Assembly (NCBI GenBank): GCA_022570795.1
Contig: JAKUDP010000002.1
Coordinates: forward strand, 3,100,001 to 3,164,000
DNA length: 64,000 nt
Source of the DNA: Sphaerulina vaccinii
Taxonomy: Eukaryota > Ascomycota > Dothideomycetes > Mycosphaerellales > Mycosphaerellaceae
Reading direction: 5' to 3'
Below, one piece after another: positions 1 through 11,697 of this stretch. A program made the position numbers and the translations under genes. The notes under the pieces are model-generated. The model had not been told where the DNA came from. It searched no databases and was given only the letters and a program-made list of their open reading frames with translations. Each line of letters begins with the position of its first letter. Position 1 is the stretch's first letter.

Positions 1-316
1 CTAGCTTCGTGGCCTGTTGGTGAGTGTGAGATTGGTTTTGGTGATGGTGTTGTTGTGATTGACGATGACAGAAGAAGAGACAGCTGCGAAAGGAGATGGA
101 CTAGAATTTGGGAAGCAGGCGCGCCAAGCTCTGAACCCCTGTTTTAGCTCTTGCCTCGCCAACTAGCCAATTGGAGGCCCACATTCGACTCTCACATGGC
201 GAGGTGTCGCGTGAAATTTGCTGCAGCCCGCCACCTGTTATGAGTCGATGATGCACCTTCAGCAGCACATTCGCTGCAACCCTCTACTGACTCTCCAATG
301 ATTCTGTTGTACAGAT
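1..316. other. Left edge, upstream region of the diflavin reductase gene
   Basis: No coding region is supported here. It holds the presumed promoter and 5' leader of the TAH18-like gene that begins at 317. A short open frame on the opposite strand overlaps the gene start and has no coding character. Confidence 0.4.
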
Positions 317-2395
317 ATGCCATCAACGGAAAAGGCCGGCCACGCTGAGGGAGGGGCAGGATCGGGTGTTGCTGGAGGCAAGCAGGCTCAACGGTACGGC
401 AGCCACAATGCGAGCGTTTGTCCTGCACAGCAGCAAGGTCAATTGCGAAGAAGGGAAAGTCTGATCGAGCCTTGTAGGGTTCCAAATCGAACGGCTTTGA
501 TCTTATACGGATCGGAGACTGGTAATGCTCAAGATGTTGCAGAAGAGATTGGTCACACGACCGAGCGATTGCGCTTCGATACAACAGTCCTGGACCTCAA
601 TTCAGTACAGCTGAAAAGAGATATCGTCTTAGTCAAGCCTACCATTGTTATATTTGCCATTTCCACTACCGGACAAGGTGAGATGCCACAGAACGCTCGC
701 GGCTTTTCGAACAAGCTGCGCAGTACCGCTCTGAAGCCTGGCATGCTTCGCAAAGTCCGGTTCTCCTCCTTCGGTCTTGGCGACAGCTCATATGCTCAGT
801 ACAATGTCGCCCATAGATGGGTGTGGAGACGTATGTCTGAGCTTGGAGCGCAGTGCTTTTGTGAGAGAGGTGAAGGCGACGAACAGCACCCTGAGGGACA
901 CAGCGCTGGATTTCGAGAGTGGATTGTGTTGCTCAGGCAGCAACTACTCGAGTGCTTCCCGCTGCCTGATGGCACAGAAGCTATTGCAAAGGACGTCTTT
1001 ATCGAGCCGAAGTGGAAGCTTGCAAAAGCTGATGCTACAACCAGCCCAGAGACTAATGGCACGCACAAACAGGAAACCTGCATCGATATTTCCAGACCAT
1101 CCTCAGCTCTGTTGCCTGTTGTCAACTCCTACACAGCCACTATTGATCGTAACGATCGAATAACAGCGAAAGACCACTTCCAAGATGTGAGACTGCTGGA
1201 CTTGCGCGTCCACGAAAAGGTGCATTACGGTCCAGGTGCCGTTGCAGTGGTCTACCCTAAGAACTTCCCGGAAGACGTGCAAGCCTTCATCGAGCTCATG
1301 GGCTGGCAGGACATTGCAGACATGCCATTATCGCTCACCACGAATCAAGACCTGTCTGCCAAACAGCTTACCACGCCTTCTCCACTACGGAATTTCGACT
1401 TGTCAAGAGTCAAGCTGACCGTGCGATGGCTGCTGGAGAACGTCCTCGACATAATGTCAATCCCTAGAAGGTCATTCTTCGCAGGCCTGGTGCACTTTGC
1501 TAGTTATCTTGAGGACGATGATATTCGGAAGGAACGAATTGTGGACCGACTTGTGGAACTCGCCAACCCTGAACTTATCGATGAGTTATGGGACTACACT
1601 ACGCGCCCCAAAAGAACGCTGCTCGAAGCAATGGCAGACTTCACGCCTGTCAGGGTCCCGTGGCGGTATGCCTTGACCGCACTTCCAGTCATGCGAGGGC
1701 GACAGTTCAGCATCGCCAGCGGTGGCTCACTAAAGGTAGACAGCACTGGCAGGACTAGGCTACAGCTTCTCATAGCAATCGTTGATCCGCCAAGCCCCAT
1801 CATCAAACACCGCAGACGCTACGGCGTATGCACACGATACATTGCGGCACTCCAGGAACAGGAGACAATCAACATCGGTATACAACCAGGATACTTGGAT
1901 GTTGACTCTTCCGAGCTTGACGTTCCTGTAATAATGATTGGGCCTGGTACTGGACTGGCACCAATGCGATCTATGATCCACGAGCGAATCATCTGGGCAC
2001 AGCAAGGAGGGCATGAAATGGACACAGCTCTGAAAGGCGACATACTCTTCTTCGGCTGCCGCAACGAGAAGAACGACTACTTCTTTCGAGATGAGTGGGA
2101 GTCCATCGCGAAGGACAATGGCCTTAATGTTTGTACGGCGTTCTCAAGGGACCAGGACAAGCCGAGAGAGTACGTCCAACATCAGATCCGAGCTCATGGC
2201 ACAGAAGTCTGCGAAGCTCTTCTGCAGCGTAATGGAAAGGTCTATGTTTGCGGCTCGTCGGGTAACATGCCAAAGGGTGTGCGCGAAGCCCTGATAAATG
2301 TTCTCAGCAACGGCGGTACACTGTCTACTGTAGAGGCTGAAAGTTATCTCAAGGAGATGGAGAAGAGCGGGCGATATAAGCAGGAGACGTGGTAG
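317..2395 (+). CDS. TAH18: NADPH-dependent diflavin oxidoreductase, TAH18/NDOR1 type
   Basis: Single-exon protein of 692 residues. An FMN-binding flavodoxin domain starts with LYGSETGNAQD near residues 63-73. An FAD-binding ferredoxin-reductase region carries RQFSIAS near 461, and an NADPH-binding part carries IGPGTGLAPMR near 540. The chain ends in the aromatic tail GRYKQETW typical of diflavin reductases. In this family Tah18 passes electrons from NADPH to Dre2 for cytosolic iron-sulfur cluster assembly. The order flavodoxin-FAD-NADP, the length and the lack of a haem or membrane part separate it from cytochrome P450 reductase. About 60 residues precede the flavodoxin domain, whereas yeast Tah18 begins almost directly with it; 317 is nevertheless the only in-frame ATG upstream of the FMN loop. 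An unseen 5' exon could replace this extension. Confidence 0.9.
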   Translation: MPSTEKAGHAEGGAGSGVAGGKQAQRYGSHNASVCPAQQQGQLRRRESLIEPCRVPNRTALILYGSETGNAQDVAEEIGHTTERLRFDTTVLDLNSVQLKRDIVLVKPTIVIFAISTTGQGEMPQNARGFSNKLRSTALKPGMLRKVRFSSFGLGDSSYAQYNVAHRWVWRRMSELGAQCFCERGEGDEQHPEGHSAGFREWIVLLRQQLLECFPLPDGTEAIAKDVFIEPKWKLAKADATTSPETNGTHKQETCIDISRPSSALLPVVNSYTATIDRNDRITAKDHFQDVRLLDLRVHEKVHYGPGAVAVVYPKNFPEDVQAFIELMGWQDIADMPLSLTTNQDLSAKQLTTPSPLRNFDLSRVKLTVRWLLENVLDIMSIPRRSFFAGLVHFASYLEDDDIRKERIVDRLVELANPELIDELWDYTTRPKRTLLEAMADFTPVRVPWRYALTALPVMRGRQFSIASGGSLKVDSTGRTRLQLLIAIVDPPSPIIKHRRRYGVCTRYIAALQEQETINIGIQPGYLDVDSSELDVPVIMIGPGTGLAPMRSMIHERIIWAQQGGHEMDTALKGDILFFGCRNEKNDYFFRDEWESIAKDNGLNVCTAFSRDQDKPREYVQHQIRAHGTEVCEALLQRNGKVYVCGSSGNMPKGVREALINVLSNGGTLSTVEAESYLKEMEKSGRYKQETW

Positions 2396-3998
2396 TATTG
2401 TCTTGCTTGATGAGTTCACGATTGATGTCTCGGCACTGAAGATATTAGTCTGCTCACGCGACTCCCGATGAGGGCACAGCGGCAGTGTATATACATCATA
2501 AGATTCGACTGGGAGCGAGGTTGACTACAACTATCATGACTACACGAGACCAAGCTTACAATGGTCGGTCAAACCTATCCCGAGGCCACACTTTCGTGGC
2601 AGATCCAAGACCCTTGAAGTATCTCACTTTTGCGATACTTCCCTGTCCACGGGCTCTGCATGTTCATCTTCATTTCTGGCGCAGATCCAGTGCCGCAATA
2701 CATCCATGACCTTTGAGCTCACCTACAATCTCGTACAGGTTGTGGGCATATGGCAGAGATGTTTCTCGTAAGTTCCTGTAATGTCAATCTCTACTCTAGG
2801 AGCGCTGCATCTCGCTGGACCCACTGACTGCGATAATCGCCACTCTCTTTATAATAGCCTGTATGGTCAGCAGTGCGAAGAATTGTACGAACAATCAGTC
2901 TAGACATTGTACAGATGCAATCCTATTCAACATCGGCAGCTATTGACACGGTTTCTAATATGTTCGTCTTTTGGAGCACCCATATGCGTAAGGTGCTCGA
3001 ACGTGCGTATGGGCCAAGGCCATCTAAATGCTCAAAGTGAAGGATGATGCGTGGTAACCGTTGAGCTGAGATCACTACCCTTCGTTATGGTCAGAAGCTG
3101 GCAAGTGTCCAGCGCTTATGATACTCTTGATGGTGATGTAGCTGGCTTCTAAAGTTTCTCGTCGACGATCGACCCTCAGGCATTGGAGTCGATGTGGCTT
3201 GTGCAAGTGCAGAGTTCCTTGGTGGCATCATGGACTGTGTCACTACGATCTCATGACTTTGCAGACTACTAACTCTCAACAGTGAGTCTTCGAGAGATGC
3301 ATTGTGAGAACTATTGCAATGGAGCTCCGCACGTTGTGTCGGGACTTCCTCGGTATGATGGTATCAAGTCTTGGTGGTATGTCAACTATCCGGGTAAGGC
3401 ATCATCGGAAACCATGCGCGCTCACTTGTATAATAGCACAGCGATCTTAAGAAGTGAAAGAAGCTCCTCGGAGACAAGTGGTGAAATGCTGCGAGTGCGG
3501 CGTTGCATTGCTGCGACGTTGTTACAGCCGTCTGTCCCCGGTTCACCAAGATCTACAAAACCATGAGACCAGCACAATAAAGCGCTCTGGTGTCTTGCCA
3601 ACAAAGTAGGACTCTCAGGAGTGTGAGTCGCAGCTGTTCGTGTCGTTGCATCTTTCGAAGCTGGCGTGGCAGGGCGGATGCGCGAATGAGGCTCTTATGT
3701 TGATGAAGTTTTGGCCTGTTCACAAAGGCGGCCGCGGTCATCAGCGTCGTGATTGTAGTCAGAGCGATACAGTGTTGGGTCGTGAGAGGCAAAAGCGAGA
3801 AGAGGGAGAAGGTGCCCCGAACTCTATTTCGATGAAGCTGCCCGACTGACTCTTGCCCGGCCTGCTGCTCAGACGGCACCTGTCTTCGAAACGCTACAGC
3901 GACGCCAGAGACCTGTACATGAGATGCAAGCTGCTCGTAGTTCCTGCCACTGCCTTAAACCACATGCTGTCGTTTCCCAGACGAAAGCTCCAACGTTG
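2396..3998. other. Intergenic, about 1.6 kb, no gene seen
   Basis: Only short open frames without recognisable domains, signal peptides or convincing splice sites occur here. It separates the 3' end of the TAH18-like gene from the 3' end of the first Zn2Cys6 gene, so the two genes converge. Confidence 0.5.
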
Positions 3999-4536
3999 TC
4001 ATTGCGGAGCTTTCTGGTCACTGCCTCGTCCAGGCGCGCCTGCCGAGCGAAGCAGCAACAGGTCTGCCTCTCGAATGGCGCGCAGCACTGCAAAGGGATC
4101 ATCAGGATGCGAGCGGATCATCTGGAGAATGCGCGTGGCCTCTTCCTCGGTTCTCTCCGCCATGTATCCGTACAATTCCCTCATGCCTTCGAGCTGCTCC
4201 TGTATTTCCTCGTTCCTTCGTTTAGCAGCAACGAGCTTGGTGGTGTCCGGCTCCGCAACATCGTAGTGACATTGTAGCCTTCGCTGAGTACAACGGCCAC
4301 AGGATGGTCTTGCGGCGTCGCACTGAAAACAGAAGAATGAGCGGAATAAACGACGAAGCAAGCAAATGCGGGCTTACCTTGACTTTCTTGTTCCGGCACT
4401 CGAGACACGCTGCTGCCACCTGCTCCCTCTTTGGAGCTTTGCCGTCTCGGCCAGGCCGCGAAGTGCTTGACCTTGACTGAGAGCCTGAGGAGCCTTCAGA
4501 CGGCGTGATGGGCGGATTGGGTGAAGCGTCTGCCAT
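3999..4536 (-). CDS. Short Zn2Cys6 (Gal4-type) transcription factor, gene 1
   Basis: Two exons, 4536-4378 and 4322-3999, joined across a 55-bp intron (GTAAGC donor, TTTTCAG acceptor), give about 160 residues. The intron lies exactly before the third cysteine, between CLECRNKKVK and CDAARPSCGRC. After splicing the cluster reads C-x2-C-x6-C-x6-C-x2-C-x6-C, the fungal binuclear zinc DNA-binding domain. It is followed by a helical stretch (IRSHPDDPFAVLRAIREADLL) of a type often found after the zinc cluster in Dothideomycete regulators. The protein ends soon after, without the large middle homology region of full-size family members, so it is either a minimal regulator or truncated. The start is the first ATG in frame (MADASPN). 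Neighbouring gene 2 has the same architecture. Confidence 0.7.
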
Positions 4537-5890
4537 TGCGTGGGAAAGCACCAGATTGCATCGCCCTCCTTTGCAGTGTCAACGCAGGGTTAGCATGTAT
4601 TTGCGTGTGCAGTCCCGCAGAATGGTGTGGCGGCTTCCCCGACCTGGCAGCGTGCACGAGCTGGAATGCAATGGTCGTAACAGATGTCTGGCCAGGAAGT
4701 TGAAGAGAACGAAGCTGAAGCCTTTGCAGAAACGAGCGGAGTCAACTGCGTGCTGTCCGCTGCCACAAACGAGCTTGGGTTACGTTTGTGCGGCTCACCG
4801 CTGCAGCTTTCAGGCAGTATGAAGCAGTAACTCCTTGATGCGTACTCAAGCAGTCGACTACTTCCTGTACACCTCGTTGACAGCTGCATCTTGGCGCGAA
4901 AATATCATATTCGTAAGGCTGCAAGAAGCAATGATCTAGATCTGCACCTCATGCCCTCCGAAATACCGTATTTTGGCGCGCGCCTTCGGCTGTTGGGGAA
5001 GCTCTAAGCAGCTTTCTTGCATGGCTGGGACGCTCGGCCGTTACGCCGGGTGAAAAGTCATGGGTCGAAGCATCGTATCCTCGGCCTATGGCGTGGCAGA
5101 CCATTCCATCTATGTAAGTTGGCCCGGCCACATAGCAACACCTTTGACATAACCTGACTGGCTTGGCCAGGTCCAGGATACATATATACTGGTGTGGTGT
5201 CCGTTGCGAGGTGGTTGCCAATATTTTGTCTCCATGATGACGCTGCTGCCCGAAGGACCCCGCACCAAGAGAACTGATGTCTGATATGATCGTCCTTTTA
5301 TAAACTCGAACTGGCACAACAGAGTATTCGTCATTGGCAGACATTCAATTCTGCCAGACTGGAGCAGAATGCAAGTTACTGTCAAATCTGATGAAAGCGA
5401 TGCCGGTGCGTCGTTGCTCAGAGGCTTGTGGGTGGCGGAGAACGCCCTTGAGTGGCGCCGACCAGGATGGCATGGATTACATGTCATAAGCGCTGCGAGA
5501 TGATGAAGGGGGACCAATACCCCTGCAAGGCTGTCCAGCAAGAGGAGTTCCGCCACTCGGTGGTATGATGGCATGCTGACCTGAGTCTGGCTCAAGGATG
5601 GAGGGTGAAGTAGGATCAGGAGTCCACCTGATTCCACCTTCGGCGGTAGGATGCCTTCGTGTGGCCGAGCACACTCTCGAAGACAATGCCTCCAGCTGGC
5701 AGTATCGGTAGTCCACTCCACCCTCCCTCCCAGATCTTTGCTTCGCCGAAGTGGGCCCCTAAGTAACTAGACCACATGGACCGCAATACACCATCGATAT
5801 GGTTCTACTGGAAGGCCGTGATCGTGGACTTGCACGGCATGTCCAGTTCCAGGTGAAAGCTCCAATCTGCTGTCTGACCTCGAGGTCCGG
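4537..5890. other. Intergenic, about 1.35 kb, no gene seen
   Basis: A 203-codon open frame on the minus strand (5110-5721) shows no domain, no family-like motif and an irregular composition, so it is not called. The rest contains only short frames. The stretch should hold the promoter of Zn2Cys6 gene 1 and the 3' end of gene 2. Confidence 0.45.
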
Positions 5891-6615
5891 TCACGCCAAC
5901 ACCCTCTCCTGCTCGATAACATACGAAGTCGGCTGGACTAGTAATGGATCGTAGACTGGCTCGTTTGGCGACCATCTTCCCAGCACTGGCTCCGTCTGAC
6001 CTGGCTTCATCTGTTCGGAGTTACTCGTGCTTAGGTCCTGCGTGCCAACGAGCTGCAACACTTCATCTACGCTCTCTCCGATTCGAAGTCGTGCAAGTGC
6101 CTCGGTAGCTACCTTGTCGGTGCCGTGGCGAAGTATGTGGACCATGGCGTTGACTCGGTCTAGTAGGACGCTCTGTTGAGCGAGCTTGCGCTGAAGGTGC
6201 TGCGTTTTGGTGATGCCTTCCTCAGGTACGTCCCACGAACAGGCCTTGAAGTGCGATGTCATCAGCTGCCGCTCACTCTGTAATGTTCGGTGTACTCACC
6301 AGGTTGCGCGTGTTACATCGTGTGCAGACAGGATGAGTGCCCGAGCACTTGAGATCCTCCAGTCAGCACGCAGTCGACTTCAGGAGATGGTGGCCATACT
6401 TTCACCTTGTCAGTGCGACAGTGTAGGCACGCATGTCTGACTTGGGCGCGTCTGGTCGGAGCGCTTTGCTGTTGTGAAGACGTCTTCTTCACCACTCCGC
6501 TCGGATGTCGGCTGTGATGGTCTGTCTGATTCGTATTCGAGGCTAGCCCAAGAGACACTGCACGCGTGCTGCGTTTGATCGCACTGCTCTTCTTCGGGCG
6601 GCTCCTCGGTGGCAT
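5891..6615 (-). CDS. Short Zn2Cys6 transcription factor, gene 2
   Basis: Three exons (6615-6400, 6347-6300, 6244-5891) separated by introns of 52 and 55 bp give about 205 residues. The first intron lies before the third cysteine (ACLHCRTDKVK / CSGTHPVCTRC), the same site and phase as in gene 1. The second lies inside the last loop, joining TRNL to ACSWD so that the sixth cysteine is six residues after the fifth, completing the binuclear cluster. The exon sum is in frame. A basic Ser/Thr-rich N-terminus (MPPRSRPKKSSAIKRS) precedes the cluster, and a helical region (GESVDEVLQLVG) follows it. As in gene 1, the usual central regulatory domain is absent. Target genes cannot be told from sequence. 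Confidence 0.7.
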
Positions 6616-8193
6616 CGTGGTCCGCTGATGCCCTCGAGTAGTCAGCAGCACTGTGGGCGAGTCGATATCGAAAGACAGCGATAGTCAATTTCAAGCTTGC
6701 CTCGATTAGCACGTTGTAGTAGGGTCAGGAAAGTGAGGAGGAAAGTTCGGGGCATGCTCCGAATCATGTATGCCTCTCTAGACACTTTGGCCACGCCAAG
6801 CTGGCAGGGGCGCTGACCGTCTCCGCGAGGCTATAACCACGTAGCTAACTTCTAGTGGCGCGCAATAATGTGGCGGTTAAAGTCTTCATGTTCCGACGCC
6901 TATTCGGCATTATGTAGAAGAGAATATTCTCCAGAACCCACAGAACGACTTGCCTCCATGATCGGGATAACATCCGGAATCTCCAGTAGACCACCTCCAT
7001 CGCCGATGGCATCGAAAGCATCTGCACACCAACAGAAGTCGTCCATTTTCAGTCGAAAATCTTACCAAAACAACCCAACTATTGTGCGGCCAATCTCGCA
7101 CATTCTTCACGAGACGGCTTCAGCAACATTACTGTTCCATTACGCCTGCTGTGGTCTGATGGTGGGGCCAGTGAGAAGGGCTTGTGCAGCCTGGTGGCAC
7201 ATATGTGCCACAGAAGCATATGCAACACATCTAGAGATTCGGAACAGCAACATTACTTCGGAGCATCCACTCCGAGGCGTCGGGCCGGCACTTGTGGAGA
7301 CTTTCAAGGGAGTGCATCTCAAAGACACGCGGAGTACCAACAATTCTGCTATGAAGCAGCAAGCGAGCTCAATCTGTGCTACATCAGACTGGATTCGACC
7401 CACCATCGTATGCAAACAGCATGTGATCATACGATACGCGTGTGGTCTCGCTATCGGAAAGCTGTATCTCGACCACACCCTCTTCATCAATGGTCTCAAG
7501 CACACATGAAGCCGAACGAGCACTATCAAAGCCTCCTCTGATGAGCCTGCTACAGGATTTGCGCGACCTGCTGGCCTGACATAGCACAACACTCCTGCGG
7601 CTACCCGTTGCACGCACATTTGCAATTGCTTCCAAATCTGCGAACGTCTCTCCTCAGGATTCCTCAGGTCTCAAAGGTCGACAGTCTGGCTCTGTGTAAC
7701 ATTGATGGCCGCTCGCCAAGCCGCAATGAGTGTAGAAGACAGTCAGCATGATGATGAGTTACTTTCAGAGTATCTACTGTATGTACGTTGATGCATCAAA
7801 GAAGCGCTCGCCTTTGGTAGAATGCCATGAGCAGGAATGGCCATGACACCACATCTGATACCTGGTCATCAGCTGACCTTCAGCAATGTTAGGTCCCGTA
7901 GACTCTACATCTGGGTCTTGTACCAAGCCTAGGCCGAGTCTGCAGTCGATGCCACTGTTCATACAAATGTACTCGGAGAAGGGCTTGGCTTCTCTTTCAG
8001 GTACTTGGTTGACCTCCAGGCCGTGGTCATGCTGACTTCTGCCAGGACTTCATCACACTGCAGTACGTATCCAAGCCGAAAGCATAATGGACCTGTTCAG
8101 TGCCACTCCATCCCCCACTGGTCATCGTGGCTGTCTCGCACCGGTCACCCGAATCGTGGGTGTGTTAGCTTGTCGGACCAGCACATGAGCTGT
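6616..8193. other. Intergenic, about 1.6 kb, no gene seen
   Basis: Overlapping frames of up to 213 codons on both strands (6868-7625) lack motifs and mirror each other, so they look like chance. Nothing else is recognisable. Confidence 0.45.
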
Positions 8194-8889
8194 TCAGTGA
8201 GTCTGATTTCTTTTCATTTTCGACGAAGTCTTCTTCCTCTGCTTGATCATATATGTGAACATCATGTACGCTCCTGTAGTTCATGCCGGTCAGCATCTGT
8301 ACCCATGTTCAAATCTCGTCTACAACTTACCTGGCACATATAAGGCCAAGAGAAAGTAGAACAGAGGCGGCAATGCCGAGCTAATGACCGCAGCCGGCTC
8401 AATGGCACTATACATCAACCACCACTCCGCTCCAATGCCAACTGGATACAGGATAAAGAACATGGAGTATCGCAGCCGGACAAGCCATTCCGGCGCTTGT
8501 CCATGGATATTCAATGCCAGGTATGCATATCGTATAGTATCCGCCACACTCCAAGCGATGAGAAGTGCAGGAAAGGCGTTCGAAGATGCTGTAGTCCTAG
8601 GGAAGGTAAACCAGATGAGCCAGACTTGAATGATTCTAGTCCCGATTTGAGTGGAGGTGCTTCCCAGCGGTGCGGGAATGAGTCGCGTAGCTGAGTTGAG
8701 AACATCTAGCAGTGAGAACGTCTGGACCCAACGAGCTAGAGGTTCGACGTTCTTGAATATGGTCGTTCTGTTCGAGGAGATGTTGGCGAGAGCCAGGAAG
8801 AGGACAGAAGACCAGAGAGAGGCGAAGATTGTGTTATAGGCAGTAAGGTAAGACTTTCGCCATGATGCAGGAGTATTCCGTTCAGCCAT
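8194..8889 (-). CDS. PHS1: Very-long-chain (3R)-3-hydroxyacyl-CoA dehydratase
   Basis: Two exons, 8889-8331 and 8273-8194, joined over a 57-bp intron (GTAAGT, CTACAG), give 212 residues, close to yeast Phs1 (217). The protein is a multi-pass ER membrane enzyme doing the third step of fatty-acid elongation, removing water from 3-hydroxyacyl-CoA to give trans-2-enoyl-CoA for sphingolipid and very-long-chain lipid synthesis. The signature YSMFFILYPVGIGAEWW holds the catalytic Tyr (in LYP) and a Glu seven residues later, the spacing known for Phs1. Several hydrophobic segments are visible. The second exon supplies the last membrane segment and a lysine-rich cytosolic tail (MIKQRKKTSSKMKRNQTH), consistent with ER retention. 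The intron-retaining frame would stop two residues after the donor, which supports the splice. Confidence 0.92.
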
Positions 8890-9190
8890 TGATGTGTCGA
8901 GGCGCGAGTGTGTTCGTAATAATCAAGATCACATCGGAGGGCATGAAGTTGTGTGTTAAGTCTTGGTAGGTTTTCGGACGAGAGGTTTAAAGTGGTGCTT
9001 GATCCGTCCACCGACTTTTAGCCTGGACATTGCGGATTGCTCTGTGGAAGTAGTGGATCTGTTCGCGGGTCGTGGAGGGAGTGCAGATTGCACATACTGA
9101 GGATTAGTCGCGCCTCAGTCGCACTGGCACATCGGACTATGGTTATGATATCCATCCGGTCTACTCAAGGACTTCATTTGAACATGGATG
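8890..9190. other. Spacer between PHS1 and DFG5-like genes
   Basis: About 300 bp without a gene. It must contain the PHS1 promoter and the 3' UTR of the upstream DFG5-like gene, both read from the minus strand. Confidence 0.5.
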
Positions 9191-10997
9191 CTATATAGAC
9201 ATCCAGTAGCAGCCGCCGGTGAGGGTCCCTAGTACGAGAGCAGTGAGGATTCCAGCTCCTACACGATCCGCTGTTGTGATGGCCATCGGATTGTATATGG
9301 CCTTCCCTCCAGTGCCCGCATTTGGATCGCCTACAGATGTCGCACCAGTCCCATTGCCTAAGGGTCCTTGTACTGTATCAATCATGGTCGACTGGATGAT
9401 TTCCAAGGCACTCATTTGCTGCCCGACACCAAAGGCTCCATCCCACTCTCCATTTAGCCAATCGGTGCCACATGTTTCTCCGTCGTCTCCGCCAGTACAC
9501 TATAGTAGATGTGGTCAGCATGGGTGCAGGGAGTTGTGATAACAATGACAGTAGTGACGCTGATCATCAGCTTTTACAGTATGCTCGATACTGATCAAAC
9601 TGCAAAACAGTCGCAACTGGACTTCCTAGCTGCTCAGCAGACGGTAAGATGCAAATACGTACCGATTGTGCAGCAGCCAGCGCTGAAGCTCTAATCAGTG
9701 GCATGATGGTATCATGAGTCCATGGCGCAACCTTCACTGAAGCTGCCATCCATCTTGCCAGATATGCTTTGAATGTCTGTTGATCAATATTGCAGTTGGC
9801 TCCAGGCTCGCAGGCTATCTCTATCATGGTCTGGTTCTTGAAGAAGATCGGCGGGATAGCTTCCATAAGTCCTCGTGTGCGTGTTTCCCACTTAGCTCGA
9901 ACATCACCCTCAGTCTGGCGCAGCGTCAGTCGCCAACATCTGCCAAAGGAAGATTACTGAAATGACTCACCGCATTCCACATCACTGCCGCGCCGTACAG
10001 GAATACGCCAGCGTTGTAAGACCACTGCAAATGGCTAACTTCTGTACAGTCTAGTGAGACGTCGGATCCATCGAAGACGTAGGATTGATTGTTGATCAAA
10101 CCGACAGGTCCAGTAACCCAGTCCCATGTCTTCTCTGCCCAGTCAAGGTAGCTTGAGTTGCCAGTGTACAGCCCTAGGCGTGCTGCCATGTTGAAGAAAC
10201 ACCCGTTGCTGATGGAGTTCTTGTAGTCGTACCCTTGGTTGAGGGGAAAGATTTGCCTACATTCGTTAATTCATAAGCCTTGGCCTCATTATAGGAGATA
10301 CTCACCATCTCAACCCACCATCACAAGTCGCTGTATCCCAGACCTTAGCTTGTGAGTTGAAAACACCCAGCGCGAGTGTGAGCCATTGTGGTTGATCAGC
10401 CGGAGGATTGGGAAAGTTGACCTCCGCCGCAGTGAGAGCAGCAATGCCCCAGAAGGCCTAATTGCACTTGTTAGTCCATGATATCTTGGGCCATACTTTG
10501 CAGGAATGAAGCCCACCTGGTCATCATTTCCAAGAGATTTACTTTGGTTCGGAGGCTATACGCCAAATGTTAGTGTCCTCACTCCCATCTACTGACCAGT
10601 ACCGCAGCATACCATGTAATTATTGGCTGGCGCATTTGACTGAAACTGCATAGCTTTCATGATTCTGTCATTATATGAAGCATCGCCCGTATAGTACCAG
10701 TAGCTGCCAGCTAGTTAGGACACAGGCCATAGTCACAACATCGTGTCTGGTCATATGTCGAAAGACTTACTCTATCAACGCTCCAAACATTGCTCCTGCT
10801 TCCCACCAGTAGTATGGCCCTGGTAAAAGGCCTGGAATGCCACCAGGTGCAGTATCGCCAGTATACCACTTCATCATGCCCGCCGCCGCTGATTTGGCGG
10901 CATCCTTGATTGAGTTCTGGTCATTGATATCGAGGTTCAGAGCAGTGGCGATCTGTGCTGCAAGAGGTACGCACAGCAGAAGGTAGGCAGTCTTCAT
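9191..10997 (-). CDS. DFG5: GPI-anchored endo-alpha-1,6-mannanase-like protein, DFG5/DCW1 family (GH76)
   Basis: Seven exons (10997-10771, 10703-10613, 10555-10517, 10457-10306, 10256-9971, 9914-9663, 9499-9191) add up in frame to 451 residues. An N-terminal signal peptide (MKTAYLLLCVPLAAQIATA) leads into the GH76 barrel. Family motifs appear in order: YYWWEAGAMFGALIDYW, the acidic catalytic pair GNDDQAFW, NGCFFNMAARL and QWSYNAGVFLYGAA. The C-terminus has a small-residue region followed by a hydrophobic tail, as for GPI attachment. Dfg5 and Dcw1 act at the plasma membrane and wall, transferring GPI-mannoproteins into the cell-wall glucan, and are needed for hyphal growth. Each intron has a standard GT-AG pair, and without splicing the frames are broken. 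Confidence 0.93.
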
Positions 10998-11697
10998 TTT
11001 TCAGGTATCTCCGATCCGCATAGGTCTTGAAACGAATGTTGACAACCTTGTCAAGTCACACCAATACCGGTGGGTCGAAGGACTGTGTCGTGGAGTGAAG
11101 AGTACAGCTCCACTGCCATCGTTGATGCAAAGCTGCAAGCTCTGTCGGTATACTTTCTCGTGTCGCATCCGCTACTACGGAGGGGGCGCAGCAAGCTGGT
11201 CGTAGGATTAAGGATGCTCTGGGCGCCAAGACGGATATGGCGCTGAAGCTCTTCAAGCTCAGAAAGAGGAGTCTGCCTCGAACCGTATTGGCTCGGACTC
11301 TTAGCACCTCGCGTTCTACCAGATGCCCTTGGTAGGCGAAACAACGGTCCTTCGAATTCGTCGGCAACTGAGTTTCATTGTCTACGATTGACTGTTTTTA
11401 GCATTGGATCTCGTGAAATCTCGATGTCTCACGAGCGCCTTGCACCATAAGCGCCCACAACTACTGGTGTAGCAGTGCTGTTCCGAGGTCCGCTATCCAC
11501 CATCCTGCAGGAATCATGATGTCGCTGTCAGAGCTAGCCTTGACGCTTTCTTCCAAGACATTAGCGTTGGAGAAGTGAAGCCCGATGCGGCACATAGCGT
11601 GAGAAGCTGCAAAGGCGACCACTCACGTTGATATACATGGCTGGCTGCCTGCAAGCCATTGTTAGCACTTCCATCAACATCGTTCGTGCCACCGACC
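10998..11697. other. Divergent intergenic region, about 0.7 kb
   Basis: It lies between the divergent starts of the DFG5-like gene (-) and the small secreted protein gene (+), so it should hold both promoters. Short minus-strand frames here have no motifs. Confidence 0.45.

Noticed and set aside
5110..5721. 203-codon open frame on the minus strand
   Set aside because: No domain, irregular composition, and overlapping frames in other phases; likely chance.
6868..7625. Overlapping 213- and 161-codon frames on opposite strands
   Set aside because: Mirror frames without motifs or splice logic.
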